Positions 1 through 9,715 of a stretch of DNA of 64,000 bases are shown here, in pieces. Each line of letters starts with the position of its first letter. Positions within the stretch are counted from its first letter, which is position 1. The notes below the pieces were generated by a model, which worked only from the letters and a program-made list of their open reading frames with translations, was not told where the DNA came from and did not search any database. This DNA comes from Streptomyces sp. CB02959 (GTDB lineage Bacteria > Actinomycetota > Actinomycetes > Streptomycetales > Streptomycetaceae): assembly GCF_002803155.1 (NCBI RefSeq), contig NZ_NNBP01000015.1, positions 1-64,000 of the forward strand. The letters run 5' to 3'. The position numbers were made by a program, and so were the translations under genes.

Positions 1-26
1 GTAGGACGCCGCCGAACTAATATTGA

Positions 27-70
27 GCTCCGGCCCCTGAACCTTCTGGTTCAGGGGCCGGAGCTTTTTT
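27..70 (+). terminator. Intrinsic terminator of the upstream gene
   Basis: A perfect 17-bp stem (27-43 with 48-64, starting GCTCCGGCCCC) closes a TTCT loop and is followed by six T residues. This is a textbook rho-independent terminator. It ends transcription of a gene lying before the window and isolates it from the DegT-like gene that follows. Confidence 0.92.
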
Positions 71-120
71 GTTTGGGATGTGCAGTGCTGGTCGTAACGT
101 GACGTTCAACTGACCTGGAC

Positions 121-810
121 ATGCTCCGCGACATGGGGACAGTGGGAACGCTCAGGTCGGCCGGTGTCCGCGCTGGTGACGAGGTGGTGGTGCCGGCCTA
201 CGGCAACGCCGAAGTCGCCCGGGCCGTGGTGGAGTTGGGGGCCGTGCCGGTGTTCGCCGATGTGGACGCCGACAGTTACTGCCTGGATCCGGCGGCGGTG
301 GCGGACGCGGTGACCGGTCGGAGCGCCGCGGTGGTGGCGGTGCACCGGTTCGGGCGGCCGGCGGAGATGGCGTGGATCCGTGAAATCGGCCAGCGGTACG
401 GGTTGTTGGTGCTGGTCGAGGACGAGCCGGGGGCGCGGCCGGACGCGGCGGAGTCGCGGCGGGAGCACGCCAGGTATCTGGACGGGCGGCTGAGTGGCGT
501 GCGGACGCCGGTGCCGGCGTCCGGGCACCGCTACGAGCAGTACGTGGTGCGGGTGCCGGGGAACGGGCGGCCGGACCGGGACGCGTTCGCTCGGGCGTTG
601 CGGGCCAAGGGAGTCGGCTGCAAGGTGCCGGTGCAGACGCCGGTGTACCGGATGCCGGGGCTGCGGCGGGACGTCTTTCTTCCGGAGACCGAGCGGGCGG
701 TCGACGAGACGTTGGCGCTGCCGTTGGACGAGGGAATGACGCGGCGTGAGGTGCAGCGGATGGCGGGGGCCTGCAATGCACTGGGGGGATTGCTGCAGCC
801 GGCTTTCTAG
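121..810 (+). CDS. Degenerate DegT/DnrJ/EryC1/StrS aminotransferase-like protein
   Basis: 229 residues that resemble the PLP-dependent sugar aminotransferase family. The segment GDEVVVPAYGNAEVARAV near residue 19, then VPVFADVD, and the C-terminal pattern with YEQYVVRVP and ALPLDEGMT are typical. Full-length members are about 370 residues. This one lacks the N-terminal 30-40 residues and the central stretch with the PLP-binding lysine: the sequence runs from VEDEPGARPDA almost directly into the C-terminal domain. It is therefore probably not an active aminotransferase. It could be an internally deleted remnant or a repurposed fold. No good ribosome-binding site is visible before the ATG, so the start is uncertain. 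It lies alone between a terminator and tRNA-Thr. Confidence 0.65.
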   Translation: MLRDMGTVGTLRSAGVRAGDEVVVPAYGNAEVARAVVELGAVPVFADVDADSYCLDPAAVADAVTGRSAAVVAVHRFGRPAEMAWIREIGQRYGLLVLVEDEPGARPDAAESRREHARYLDGRLSGVRTPVPASGHRYEQYVVRVPGNGRPDRDAFARALRAKGVGCKVPVQTPVYRMPGLRRDVFLPETERAVDETLALPLDEGMTRREVQRMAGACNALGGLLQPAF

Positions 811-869
811 GTGGTGCGGGGCCAGTTCGGAGCTGCCGTGGAAGTGGGGTAGTATTTATCTCGTTGCCG

Positions 870-942
870 GCCCCAATAGCTCAGTCGGCAGAGCGTCTCC
901 ATGGTAAGGAGAAGGTCTACGGTTCGATTCCGTATTGGGGCT
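870..942 (+). tRNA. tRNA-Thr (GGT anticodon)
   Basis: A 73-base cloverleaf: acceptor stem GCCCCAA (870-876) pairs with TTGGGGC (935-941), with discriminator T. The anticodon stem CTCC/GGAG flanks the loop ATGGTAA, giving anticodon GGT. The T arm contains GGTTCGATTCC. CCA is not encoded. A strong terminator follows directly. Confidence 0.96.
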
Positions 943-952
943 CAAATAAGGG

Positions 953-987
953 AAAGTCCCCCGCCGTTCGGCGGGGGACTTTTTTTG
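953..987 (+). terminator. Terminator after tRNA-Thr
   Basis: A perfect 13-bp stem (AAAGTCCCCCGCC, 953-965, with 970-982) and GTTC loop run into a T tract. The stem itself begins with AAA, so it can also act on the minus strand for osaC, whose stop codon lies 51 bases away. It is best read as a bidirectional terminator. Confidence 0.9.
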
Positions 988-1037
988 TATGGGGTTGACG
1001 GTGGCGGGGTGGTCCCCGCCGTCCGGCCCGAGGGGGG

Positions 1038-3698
1038 CTAGGCGGCGGGGACTTCGGGGACGCGCAGGGCGAGGATGGCCATGTCGTCGGAGGCCGGTTC
1101 GGCGGCGAAGCGTTCCACGGCGCGCAGGACGCGGGCGGCGACCGCGCCGGCAGTGAGGCCCGTACACGTCGTCAGGACGTCGGTGAGGCCGTCGTCGCCG
1201 AGCATGCGGGTGCCCTCGCGGCGTTCGGTGACGCCGTCGGTGACGCACAGCAGGACGTCGCCCGGGTCGAGGGTGACGGTCTGCTCGTAGAGTTCGAGGT
1301 CGTCCATGACGCCGAGGAGGGGCTGGGGTTCGGCGGCCGGCTCGACGGTGCCGTCCTGGCGGAGGCGGAGCGGAAGGGGGTGGCCGGCGCAGACCACCTT
1401 CAGCAGGGCGCTGCCGTCCGGCTGGGGCCACAGTTCGCCGTAGAGGAGCGTCAGGAAGCGGCTGCGGGCGCCCTCGTCGAGGATGGCGGCGTTGAGGCGC
1501 TCCAGGACGGCGGGGCCGCCGAAGCCCTCGCGGGCGAGGAGGCGGAGGGCGTGGCGGGCCAGGCCGGTGACGGCGGCGGCTTCCGGGCCGGTGCCGCAGA
1601 CATCGCCGATGGCGAAGCCGTAGGCGCCGTCGCGGATGGGGAAGAGGTCGTAGAAGTCGCCGCCGACCTCGTTGCCCTCGCCGGCCGCGCGGTAGATGAC
1701 CTCGACCTCGACGCCGGGGATGTCGGGGAGCTCCGGGGGCAGCAGGCTGCGCTGGAGCGACTGGCTGATGGCGGTGCGCTCGCTGTAGAGGCGGGCGTTG
1801 TCCAGGGCCAGGGCGGCGCGGCGGGAGAGGTCCTCGGCGAGTTCGAGGATCTCCTGGCGGAAGTGTTCCTCGGTGGGCTTGCCGAGGGTGAGCATGCCGA
1901 TGACGCGGTTGCGGGCGACGAGCGGGAGGACGACGGTCTCGCCGCCGACCGCGGAGGCGGTGGCGAGGGTGGCGCCGGGCCCCTTGGAGGGGCGGGCGGA
2001 CTCCTCCAGGCCGAGGCTGCGCAGGGAGGTGCGCAGCGCCGCGTCGTGGGCGGCGTCGGCGGGTGCGGTCCAGACGCGTGCGCCGGGGGTGGGGACCGGT
2101 TCGGGCGGATCGACCTTCATCAGCAGGGTCTTGAGGCCGTCGATGCGGTCCTCGTCCTCGTGGAGGACGTAGGAGAGTTCCGGCTCCGAAGCCTGGTCGG
2201 CGACGGTGTAGACGGCGCACCAGGTGGCGAGGGTGGGGACCGTCATCTGGGCCATCAGGGCCAGCGTCTGGTCGCGGTCGAGGGTGCCGGCCAGCAGGTC
2301 GGACGCCTCGACGAGGAACGAGAGGGAGCCGCGGCGGAGCTTCTCCAACTCGGTGAGGCGGGCGCGTTCGACGGCGAGGGCGATGCGGTCGGCGGCGAAC
2401 TGGAGGCGTAGGGCCTCTTCGTTGGTGTAGCGGGCCGGGCCCTCGGCGGCGACGCCCAGTGAGCCGGTGAGGCGACCCTCGACCTTGAGCGGGACGGTGA
2501 CGACCGAGCGCATGCCGGTGCCGGCGAGGAGCGGGACGGCTCCGGGGACCGCGGTGAGGTCCTCGTGGACGGCGGGCATCCGGGCGGAGCCGTAGCGTCC
2601 GGAGCCGGCCTCGACGGGGACGCGGGCGAACCGCTGACGGGCCGAGGGCAGGCCCGTCGAGGCGCGGACCTCCAACTCGGTCTCGTCGTCGGTGGCCAGG
2701 AGGAGGTAGGCGGCGTCGCCGTCGAGCATGTCGCGGGCGCGTTCGACGGTGCGCTGGAGCAGGCCGTCGAGGTCGTCGGGGGCGGGGGAGCCGATGAAGA
2801 CCTCGAAGGGGTCGACGGGGCGGCCCTCGGACGAGGTGGCGGCGTCGGCGGCGGGGGGACGCTGGGGGCTCTGGAGGATGGCGCGCTCGTGGTCGCGGAC
2901 CAGGAGGCAGACCGTGGACGCCTCGCCGTCGGCGTCGCGGACCCGCAGGTGGGAGGCGTAGACGGGGACGACCCGGCCGTCGGCGCCCCTTATGCCGTAC
3001 GAGCCCTCCCAGCGGGAGAGCTGGAGGGCCTCGGCGATGCCGGTGCCGGTGCCGGGGGTGTGCGGCCAGGCGGCGAAGTCGGTGAGGGGTTTGCCGATGA
3101 CCTGTTCGGGGTCGTAGCCGAAGAGGTCCTGGGCGTCCTCGTTCCAGAACGTGACGCAGCCGCCGCGGTCGATCTGGATCACCGCGACCCGGACCCGGGC
3201 GTCGGCGACCGGGAGGGCGTCGACGGGGAGGGCGGGGCCGGCGGAGCGGGTGCCGGCCGGGCGCTCGGGGAGGTCGAGGTGGAACCAGACGTGCTTCTGG
3301 GCGGTGGTGTACTCCACGCCCCAGCGGGCGGCCAGGGCGCCGCAGAGCAGCAGGCCGCGGCCGCCCTCGCGATCGGGGTGGACCATGGCCGGGCCGGTGC
3401 TCTGGAGTGGGATCTCACGTTCGGGGTAGCGGTCGGCCACGGAGATGCGGACGCCGCCGTCGGTGCGCAGGCACAGGACGTCGGCGGCGGTGCCGGCGTG
3501 CACCACGGCATTGGTGACCAGTTCGCTGGTGAGGACCACGGCGTCGTCGACGATGTCGGCGTAGCCCCATCCCTGGAGGGTGTCACGGACGAAGGCACGG
3601 GCAGTGGCGACCGAGCGCCCGACCGGCTCGAAGGTGGCGGCGGCCCGCGCGGTGATCACTGGTCTCCTCATGCGTGTGTCGGTGATCTGCTCCCCCAT
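1038..3698 (-). CDS. osaC: OsaC-type multidomain anti-sigma kinase / PP2C phosphatase
   Basis: 886 residues with an RsbW-like histidine-kinase-type ATPase at about 20-140 (ELVTNAVVHA, then GRGLLLCGALA). A PAS domain follows at about 170-280 (FWNEDAQDLFGYDPEQVIGKPL), then two GAF domains at about 310-460 and 465-625, and a SpoIIE/RsbU-type PP2C phosphatase from about 645 to the end (GGDFYDLF, GDVCGTG, DDMAIL). This is the layout of S. coelicolor OsaC, described as acting on SigB and needed to return to normal after osmotic stress. Such proteins combine anti-sigma kinase and anti-anti-sigma phosphatase activities. It is divergent from osaA across 257 bases. GGAGGGG lies 13 bases before the ATG. 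Confidence 0.9.
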   Translation of the reverse strand: MGEQITDTRMRRPVITARAAATFEPVGRSVATARAFVRDTLQGWGYADIVDDAVVLTSELVTNAVVHAGTAADVLCLRTDGGVRISVADRYPEREIPLQSTGPAMVHPDREGGRGLLLCGALAARWGVEYTTAQKHVWFHLDLPERPAGTRSAGPALPVDALPVADARVRVAVIQIDRGGCVTFWNEDAQDLFGYDPEQVIGKPLTDFAAWPHTPGTGTGIAEALQLSRWEGSYGIRGADGRVVPVYASHLRVRDADGEASTVCLLVRDHERAILQSPQRPPAADAATSSEGRPVDPFEVFIGSPAPDDLDGLLQRTVERARDMLDGDAAYLLLATDDETELEVRASTGLPSARQRFARVPVEAGSGRYGSARMPAVHEDLTAVPGAVPLLAGTGMRSVVTVPLKVEGRLTGSLGVAAEGPARYTNEEALRLQFAADRIALAVERARLTELEKLRRGSLSFLVEASDLLAGTLDRDQTLALMAQMTVPTLATWCAVYTVADQASEPELSYVLHEDEDRIDGLKTLLMKVDPPEPVPTPGARVWTAPADAAHDAALRTSLRSLGLEESARPSKGPGATLATASAVGGETVVLPLVARNRVIGMLTLGKPTEEHFRQEILELAEDLSRRAALALDNARLYSERTAISQSLQRSLLPPELPDIPGVEVEVIYRAAGEGNEVGGDFYDLFPIRDGAYGFAIGDVCGTGPEAAAVTGLARHALRLLAREGFGGPAVLERLNAAILDEGARSRFLTLLYGELWPQPDGSALLKVVCAGHPLPLRLRQDGTVEPAAEPQPLLGVMDDLELYEQTVTLDPGDVLLCVTDGVTERREGTRMLGDDGLTDVLTTCTGLTAGAVAARVLRAVERFAAEPASDDMAILALRVPEVPAA

Positions 3699-3955
3699 GG
3701 TCGCGGTGCCCCTCCGAATACCTGTCGTGCTCGCACCACCGCCCGGGGGAAAACCGGGACGGGTGGACAGCCGTATGCCAGGTTACTTACCTTCGCCGGG
3801 CCCGGGGATGCCGGTCACGTGTCTTTCGCCCCAATCGTGCATCGGGACGATGTGCGATGCTGCCGAACTGTTATGGCCTGGTTGAGCCATGGTGAAACAC
3901 TGGGCAAGCATGAAGAGAGCCCGGAGAGAACGGTCGACCCTGCGGGAGGGACACG

Positions 3956-6900
3956 GTGGAGTCTGGCGCAGCGGCGCGGGGCGTAAGCACGCGCGCAAAA
4001 GGCGGACGATCCCGGAGTAATGGGACGACTGAGGTCGATGCAGCTGCACTGAATCGGCTGCTCGCCGCGCTCGTCGCCATGCGGGACGGGAACTTCCGGA
4101 AACGGTTGACGGTTTCCGGCGAAGGCGTCATGTCGGAGATCGCGGCGGTCTTCAACGAGGTCGCCGATCGCAATCTTCACCTGACCGGTGAGCTGGCCCG
4201 GGTGCGCCGGGTCGTCGGACGTGAGGGAAAACTCACGGAACGGCTGGAGGCCGGTGCCGCCGAGGGCTCCTGGGCCGCGGCCATCGAGGCGTCCAACGCC
4301 CTGGTGGACGACCTGGTACGGCCGGTCTCCGAGGTCGGACGGGTGCTGTCCGCGGTCTCCGAGGGCGACCTGGAACAGCGGATGGATCTGCGGTCGCGGA
4401 GTTCGGACAGCTCTTCGGAGCATCCCCTGCGCGGTGAATTCCTGAAGGTCGGCCGGACCGTCAACGGTCTGGTGGACCAGCTCTCCGCGTTCACCGACGA
4501 GGTCACCAGGGTGGCCAGCGAAGTCGGTACGGAGGGCAAGCTCGGCGGGCAGGCGCGGGTGCGCGGCATGTCGGGTTCGTGGAAGGACCTCACGGACTCC
4601 GTCAACACGATGGCGTCCCGACTGACCGCGCAGGTGCGGGACATCGCGCTCGTCACCACCGCCGTCGCCAAGGGCGACCTCTCGCGGAAGGTGACAGTCC
4701 ATGTCGCCGGCGAGATGCTGGAGCTGAAGAACACCGTCAACACGATGGTGGACCAGTTGTCCTCGTTCGCCTCCGAGGTGACCCGGGTCGCCCGGGAGGT
4801 CGGCACGGAGGGCGAGCTGGGCGGGCAGGCCCAGGTGCCCGGCGTGGCCGGGGTGTGGAAGGACCTGACCGATTCGGTCAACCTCATGGCGGGCAACCTC
4901 ACCGCGCAGGTGCGGGGGATCGCCCAGGTCACGACCGCGGTCGCCAGCGGCGACCTCTCGCAGAAGGTCACGGTCAGCGCCCGCGGCGAGGTGGCGCAGC
5001 TGGCCGAGACCATCAACACCATGACCGAGACCCTGCGCACCTTCGCCGACGAGGTGACGCGGGTCGCGAACGAGGTCGGGGCCGAGGGCCAGCTCGGCGG
5101 TCAGGCGCAGGTGCCGGGTGCCGCCGGTACGTGGAAGGACCTCACCGACTCGGTGAACACCGCTTTCCGCAACCTCACCGGGCAGGTCCGGGACATCGCG
5201 CAGGTGACCACGGCGGTGGCCAACGGCGACCTGTCGCAGAAGGTCACCGTCGATGTGGCCGGCGAGATGCTGGAGTTGAAGAACACCGTCAACACGATGG
5301 TGGACCAGCTGTCGTCGTTCGGCGCCGAAGTGACGCGGGTGGCCCGGGAGATCGGTGTCGAGGGTGAACTGGGCGGCCAGGCCGCCGTACCGGGCGCCGC
5401 GGGCACCTGGAAGGACCTCACCGACTCCGTCAACACCGCTTTCCGCAACCTCACCGGGCAGGTGCGCAACATCGCGCAGGTGACCACGGCGGTGGCCAAC
5501 GGCGACCTGTCGCAGAAGGTCACCGTCGACGTCTCCGGCGAGATGCTCCAGCTGAAGAACACCGTGAACACCATGGTGGACCAGCTGTCGTCGTTCGCGG
5601 ACCAGGTCACCCGCATGGCCCGGGACGTGGGCACGGAGGGCCGGCTGGGCGGTCAGGCGCGGGTGGACGGCGTCAGCGGCACCTGGAAGGAACTGACCGA
5701 CTCCGTCAACTTCATGGCGGGCAACCTCACCTCGCAGGTGCGGCAGATCGCCCAGGTGACGACGGCGGTGGCGCGCGGCGACCTGTCGCAGAAGATCGAC
5801 GTCGATGCGCGCGGCGAGATCCTGGAGCTGAAGAACACCATCAACACGATGGTCGACCAGCTCTCCGCCTTCGCCGAGCAGGTGACCCGGGTCGCCCGGG
5901 AGGTCGGTACGGAAGGCCGGCTCGGGGGGCAGGCGCAGGTGCCGGGCGTCGCCGGCGTCTGGCGCGACCTGACCGACTCGGTGAACGGCATGGCCGGCAA
6001 CCTCACCGCCCAGGTCCGCAACATCGCGCAGGTCGCGACGGCGGTGGCGCGCGGTGACCTGTCGCAGAAGATCGACGTGGACGCCCGCGGCGAGATCCTG
6101 GAGCTGAAGAACACCCTCAACACGATGGTGGACCAGCTCTCGTCGTTCGCCGAGGAGGTCACCCGGGTCGCCCGGGAGGTCGGCACCGAGGGCATCCTGG
6201 GCGGCCAGGCCGAGGTGCAGGGCGTCAGCGGCACCTGGAAGGACCTCACCCAGTCCGTCAACTTCATGGCGAACAACCTGACCTCGCAGGTGCGCAACAT
6301 CGGCGAGGTGACCACCGCGGTGGCCCGCGGCGACCTGTCGAAGAAGATCACGGTCGACGCCAAGGGCGAGATCCTCGAACTCGTCACGACCGTGAACACC
6401 ATGGTCGACCAGCTGTCGCTGTTCGCGGAGCAGGTGACGCGGGTGGCCCGCGAGGTCGGCACCGAGGGCCAACTCGGCGGTCAGGCAAGGGTTCCGGGTG
6501 TCACCGGCATCTGGAAGGACCTCAGCGACAACGTCAACCTGATGGCCAACAACCTGACCATCCAGGTGCGGAACATCTCGCAGGTCTCGGCGGCGGTCGC
6601 CAACGGCGACCTGACGAAGAAGGTGACGGTCGAGGCGCGCGGCGAGGTCGCGCAGCTGGCCGACACCGTCAACACCATGGTGACCACCCTCTCGTCGTTC
6701 GCCGACGAGGTGACCCGGGTGGCCCGTGAGGTGGGCACCGACGGCATCCTGGGCGGCCAGGCCCGCGTCCCCGGCGTCGCCGGCACGTGGAAGGACCTCA
6801 CCGAGTCGGTGAACTCCATGGCCAACAACCTGACCGGCCAGGTCCGCAACATCGCCATGGTCACCACCGCCATCGCCAAGGGCGATCTGACCAAGAAGAT

Positions 6901-9448
6901 CGACATCGACGCGCGGGGCGAGATCCTCGCGCTGAAGACCACCATCAACACGATGGTCGACCAGCTGTCCTCGTTCGCCGAGCAGGTCACCAGGGTGGCC
7001 CGCGAGGTGGGTACGGAGGGCCAGCTGGGCGGTCAGGCGCAGGTGCGCGGCGTGGCCGGCACCTGGAAGGACCTGACGGAGTCGGTGAACGAGATGGCCG
7101 GGAACCTCACCCGGCAGGTGCGGGCCATCGCCGCGGTCGCCGCGGCGGTGACCCTCGGCGACCACAACGTCCGGATCGACGTGGACGCGGCCGGCGAGAT
7201 CCTGGAGCTCCAGGACAACATCAACACCATGATCTCCACGCTCCGGGAGACCACCCTCGCCAACGAGGAGCAGGACTGGCTGAAGGGCAACCTCGCCCGG
7301 ATCTCCGGTCTGATGCAGGGCCGCCGCGACCTCAAGGACGTCGCCACGCTCATCATGAGCGAGCTCTCGCCCGCGGTCTCCGCGCAGCACGGGGCGTTCT
7401 TCCTCGCCGCGCGGCCCGACGTGCAGGAGCTCGGCACCGACGGCGGCGGCGGGTACGAACTGCGGCTGATGGGCTCGTACGGCTACTCGATGGGCGGGAT
7501 GCCGACGACGTTCCGGCCGGGGGAGACGCTGATCGGGACGGCGGCGGAGGAGGGCCGCACGATCCTGGTGGAGAACGTGCCCTCCGGATACCTCAAGATC
7601 GCCTCGGGGCTGGGGGAGGCGCCGCCGGCCAACGTCATCGTGCTGCCGGTGCTCTTCGAGGACAAGGTGCTCGGCGTGATCGAGCTGGCGTCGTTCCAGC
7701 CGTTCACCCAGATCCAGAAGGACTTCCTCAGCCAGATCGCGGAGATGATCGCGACCAGCGTCAACACCATCTCGGTGAACACCAAGACCGAGGTGCTGCT
7801 GGGCCAGTCGCAGGAGCTGACCGAGCAACTCCGGGAGCGGTCGGCGGAGTTGGAGAGCCGGCAGAAGGCGCTGGAGCTGTCCAACTCCGAACTGGAGGAG
7901 AAGGCCGAGCAGCTGCGCGCGCAGAACCGCGACATCGAGGTGAAGAACACCGAGATCGAGGAGGCGCGGCAGGTCCTGGAGGAGCGCGCCGAGCAGCTCG
8001 CGGTCTCCATGCGCTACAAGTCGGAGTTCCTGGCGAACATGTCGCACGAGCTGCGGACGCCGCTGAACTCGCTGCTGATCCTCGCCAAGCTGCTCGCCGA
8101 CAACGCCGAGGGCAACCTCTCCCCGAAGCAGGTGGAGTTCTCCGAGACCATCCACGGCGCCGGCTCGGACCTGCTCCAGCTGATCAACGACATCCTCGAC
8201 CTGTCCAAGGTGGAGGCCGGCAAGATGGACGTCAGCCCGACCCGGATCGCGCTGGTCCAGCTCGTCGACTACGTCGAGGCCACGTTCCGCCCGCTGACCG
8301 CCGAGAAGGGCCTGGACTTCTCGGTACGGGTCTCGCCGGAGCTGCCCGCGACGCTGCACACCGACGAGCAGCGGCTCCTCCAGGTGCTGCGCAACCTGCT
8401 CTCCAACGCGGTGAAGTTCACCGACAGCGGCGCCGTCGAGCTGGTGATCCGGCCGGCCGGGGAGGACGTCCCGGTGGCCATCCGCGAGCAGCTGCTGGAG
8501 CACGGTTCGCTGCGCGACCCGGACGCCGCCATGATCGCCTTCTCGGTGACCGACACCGGTATCGGCATCGCGTCGAGCAAGATGCGGGTCATCTTCGAGG
8601 CGTTCAAGCAGGCGGACGGCACCACCAGCCGCAAGTACGGCGGCACCGGCCTGGGCCTGTCCATCAGCCGGGAGATCGCCCGTCTGCTGGGTGGCGAGAT
8701 CCACGCCCAGAGCGAGCCCAACCGCGGTTCGACGTTCACGCTGTACCTGCCGCACAACCTGGGCGGGCTGCCGCCGCAGGGCTATCCGCAGCTGGTGGCC
8801 GGCGGGCTGGCGATGGACGCGGAGGCGCGGGAGACCGAGGACGGGCTCCAGGAGAGCGTGGAGCCGCCGCGTGAGACGGGGACCGGTGGCAGCCTCAACC
8901 GGCGCCGCCGGCGGGCGGTTTCCAGTGGCGCCCAGCGGTTCGCGCTGCCGGGCCAGCCGACGCTCGCGCAGCAGCAGCTCTCCGCGGCGGCCCAGCAGGC
9001 CGCCCAGCGGGCGGAGGAGCCCTGGCTCGGCAACGGGCAGGACCTGGTCGACCCGGGCTTCGAGGGCGGGTTCCACGGCGAGAAGGTGCTGATCGTCGAC
9101 GACGACATCCGCAACGTCTTCGCGCTCACCAGCGTGCTGGAGCAGCACGGCCTGTCGGTGCTGTACGCCGAGAACGGCCGGGAGGGCATCGAGGTACTGG
9201 AGCAGCACGACGACATCGTGCTGGTCCTGATGGACATCATGATGCCGGAGATGGACGGTTACGCGACCACCGCGGCGATCCGGCGGATGCCGCAGTTCGC
9301 CGGGCTGCCGATCATCGCGCTGACGGCTAAGGCCATGAAGGGCGACCGGGAGAAGAGCATCGACTCCGGGGCGTCGGACTACGTGACCAAGCCGGTGGAC
9401 ACGGATCATCTGCTGTCGGTCATGGAGCACTGGATGCGCCAGAGGTGA
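3956..9448 (+). CDS. osaA: OsaA hybrid sensor histidine kinase with HAMP tandem array
   Basis: 1830 residues, no membrane segment, so a cytosolic sensor. Residues about 120-1145 are HAMP-type units; ten of them repeat every 92 residues, starting with LTxQVR near residue 223. A GAF domain follows at about 1124-1275, then a coiled coil, then the dimerisation and phosphoacceptor region (SHELRTPL, His1364), the ATPase (GGTGLGLSISRE) and a C-terminal receiver domain with Asp1760 (LMDIMMPEMDG). Length and layout match S. coelicolor OsaA, which acts with OsaB in osmotic adaptation. The GTG start follows GGGAGGG. Some adjacent repeats are nearly identical at the DNA level. Confidence 0.94.
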   Translation: MESGAAARGVSTRAKGGRSRSNGTTEVDAAALNRLLAALVAMRDGNFRKRLTVSGEGVMSEIAAVFNEVADRNLHLTGELARVRRVVGREGKLTERLEAGAAEGSWAAAIEASNALVDDLVRPVSEVGRVLSAVSEGDLEQRMDLRSRSSDSSSEHPLRGEFLKVGRTVNGLVDQLSAFTDEVTRVASEVGTEGKLGGQARVRGMSGSWKDLTDSVNTMASRLTAQVRDIALVTTAVAKGDLSRKVTVHVAGEMLELKNTVNTMVDQLSSFASEVTRVAREVGTEGELGGQAQVPGVAGVWKDLTDSVNLMAGNLTAQVRGIAQVTTAVASGDLSQKVTVSARGEVAQLAETINTMTETLRTFADEVTRVANEVGAEGQLGGQAQVPGAAGTWKDLTDSVNTAFRNLTGQVRDIAQVTTAVANGDLSQKVTVDVAGEMLELKNTVNTMVDQLSSFGAEVTRVAREIGVEGELGGQAAVPGAAGTWKDLTDSVNTAFRNLTGQVRNIAQVTTAVANGDLSQKVTVDVSGEMLQLKNTVNTMVDQLSSFADQVTRMARDVGTEGRLGGQARVDGVSGTWKELTDSVNFMAGNLTSQVRQIAQVTTAVARGDLSQKIDVDARGEILELKNTINTMVDQLSAFAEQVTRVAREVGTEGRLGGQAQVPGVAGVWRDLTDSVNGMAGNLTAQVRNIAQVATAVARGDLSQKIDVDARGEILELKNTLNTMVDQLSSFAEEVTRVAREVGTEGILGGQAEVQGVSGTWKDLTQSVNFMANNLTSQVRNIGEVTTAVARGDLSKKITVDAKGEILELVTTVNTMVDQLSLFAEQVTRVAREVGTEGQLGGQARVPGVTGIWKDLSDNVNLMANNLTIQVRNISQVSAAVANGDLTKKVTVEARGEVAQLADTVNTMVTTLSSFADEVTRVAREVGTDGILGGQARVPGVAGTWKDLTESVNSMANNLTGQVRNIAMVTTAIAKGDLTKKIDIDARGEILALKTTINTMVDQLSSFAEQVTRVAREVGTEGQLGGQAQVRGVAGTWKDLTESVNEMAGNLTRQVRAIAAVAAAVTLGDHNVRIDVDAAGEILELQDNINTMISTLRETTLANEEQDWLKGNLARISGLMQGRRDLKDVATLIMSELSPAVSAQHGAFFLAARPDVQELGTDGGGGYELRLMGSYGYSMGGMPTTFRPGETLIGTAAEEGRTILVENVPSGYLKIASGLGEAPPANVIVLPVLFEDKVLGVIELASFQPFTQIQKDFLSQIAEMIATSVNTISVNTKTEVLLGQSQELTEQLRERSAELESRQKALELSNSELEEKAEQLRAQNRDIEVKNTEIEEARQVLEERAEQLAVSMRYKSEFLANMSHELRTPLNSLLILAKLLADNAEGNLSPKQVEFSETIHGAGSDLLQLINDILDLSKVEAGKMDVSPTRIALVQLVDYVEATFRPLTAEKGLDFSVRVSPELPATLHTDEQRLLQVLRNLLSNAVKFTDSGAVELVIRPAGEDVPVAIREQLLEHGSLRDPDAAMIAFSVTDTGIGIASSKMRVIFEAFKQADGTTSRKYGGTGLGLSISREIARLLGGEIHAQSEPNRGSTFTLYLPHNLGGLPPQGYPQLVAGGLAMDAEARETEDGLQESVEPPRETGTGGSLNRRRRRAVSSGAQRFALPGQPTLAQQQLSAAAQQAAQRAEEPWLGNGQDLVDPGFEGGFHGEKVLIVDDDIRNVFALTSVLEQHGLSVLYAENGREGIEVLEQHDDIVLVLMDIMMPEMDGYATTAAIRRMPQFAGLPIIALTAKAMKGDREKSIDSGASDYVTKPVDTDHLLSVMEHWMRQR
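4622..7381 (+). repeat. Ten 276-bp in-frame tandem units encoding the HAMP array
   Basis: Unit starts at 4622, 4898, 5174, 5450, 5726, 6002, 6278, 6554, 6830 and 7106 are exactly 276 bases apart. Each of the first nine encodes a 92-residue block starting LTxQVR and ending near KDLTDSVN; the last diverges into the linker before the GAF domain. Positions 5193-5253 and 5469-5529 are identical over 61 bases. This points to duplication or gene conversion more recent than the age of the array. Confidence 0.9.
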
Positions 9449-9715
9449 CGGGGCGTCCGGTGAGCGTCCAATATGGGATCCGGAAGAGGATCATCGCGTG
9501 CTGACTCAGTGTGGCCGTGGACGTGTGGAACCGCGGGATTCGGGGAACTTTCTCGTCTCTCGCTGCGTTTCTGCTAAGTGCACAGTGACATCGCGGTGAC
9601 AGGGTGTGGCGACAGGCGGGGTGCAGCTACGATGACCGGCACAAGGACGGGCGGCATGACGGAGTCGTCCCCTGGGGCGGCGTCCGGTTCCATGCCGGGG
9701 CGAGGAGGACGGGCC

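Noticed and set aside
870..987. tRNA-Thr as an integration site
   Set aside because: No integrase gene, no repeated tRNA 3' end and no atypical composition were seen in the window.
3815..9430. Minus-strand open frame of 1871 codons opposite osaA
   Set aside because: It mirrors osaA through the high G+C third-position effect; its protein is His/Arg/Leu-rich and repetitive because it is antisense to the HAMP array.
9578..9715. Longer OsaB starting at 9578
   Set aside because: The first 46 residues have no receiver-domain similarity, while ATG 9716 has GAGGAGG.
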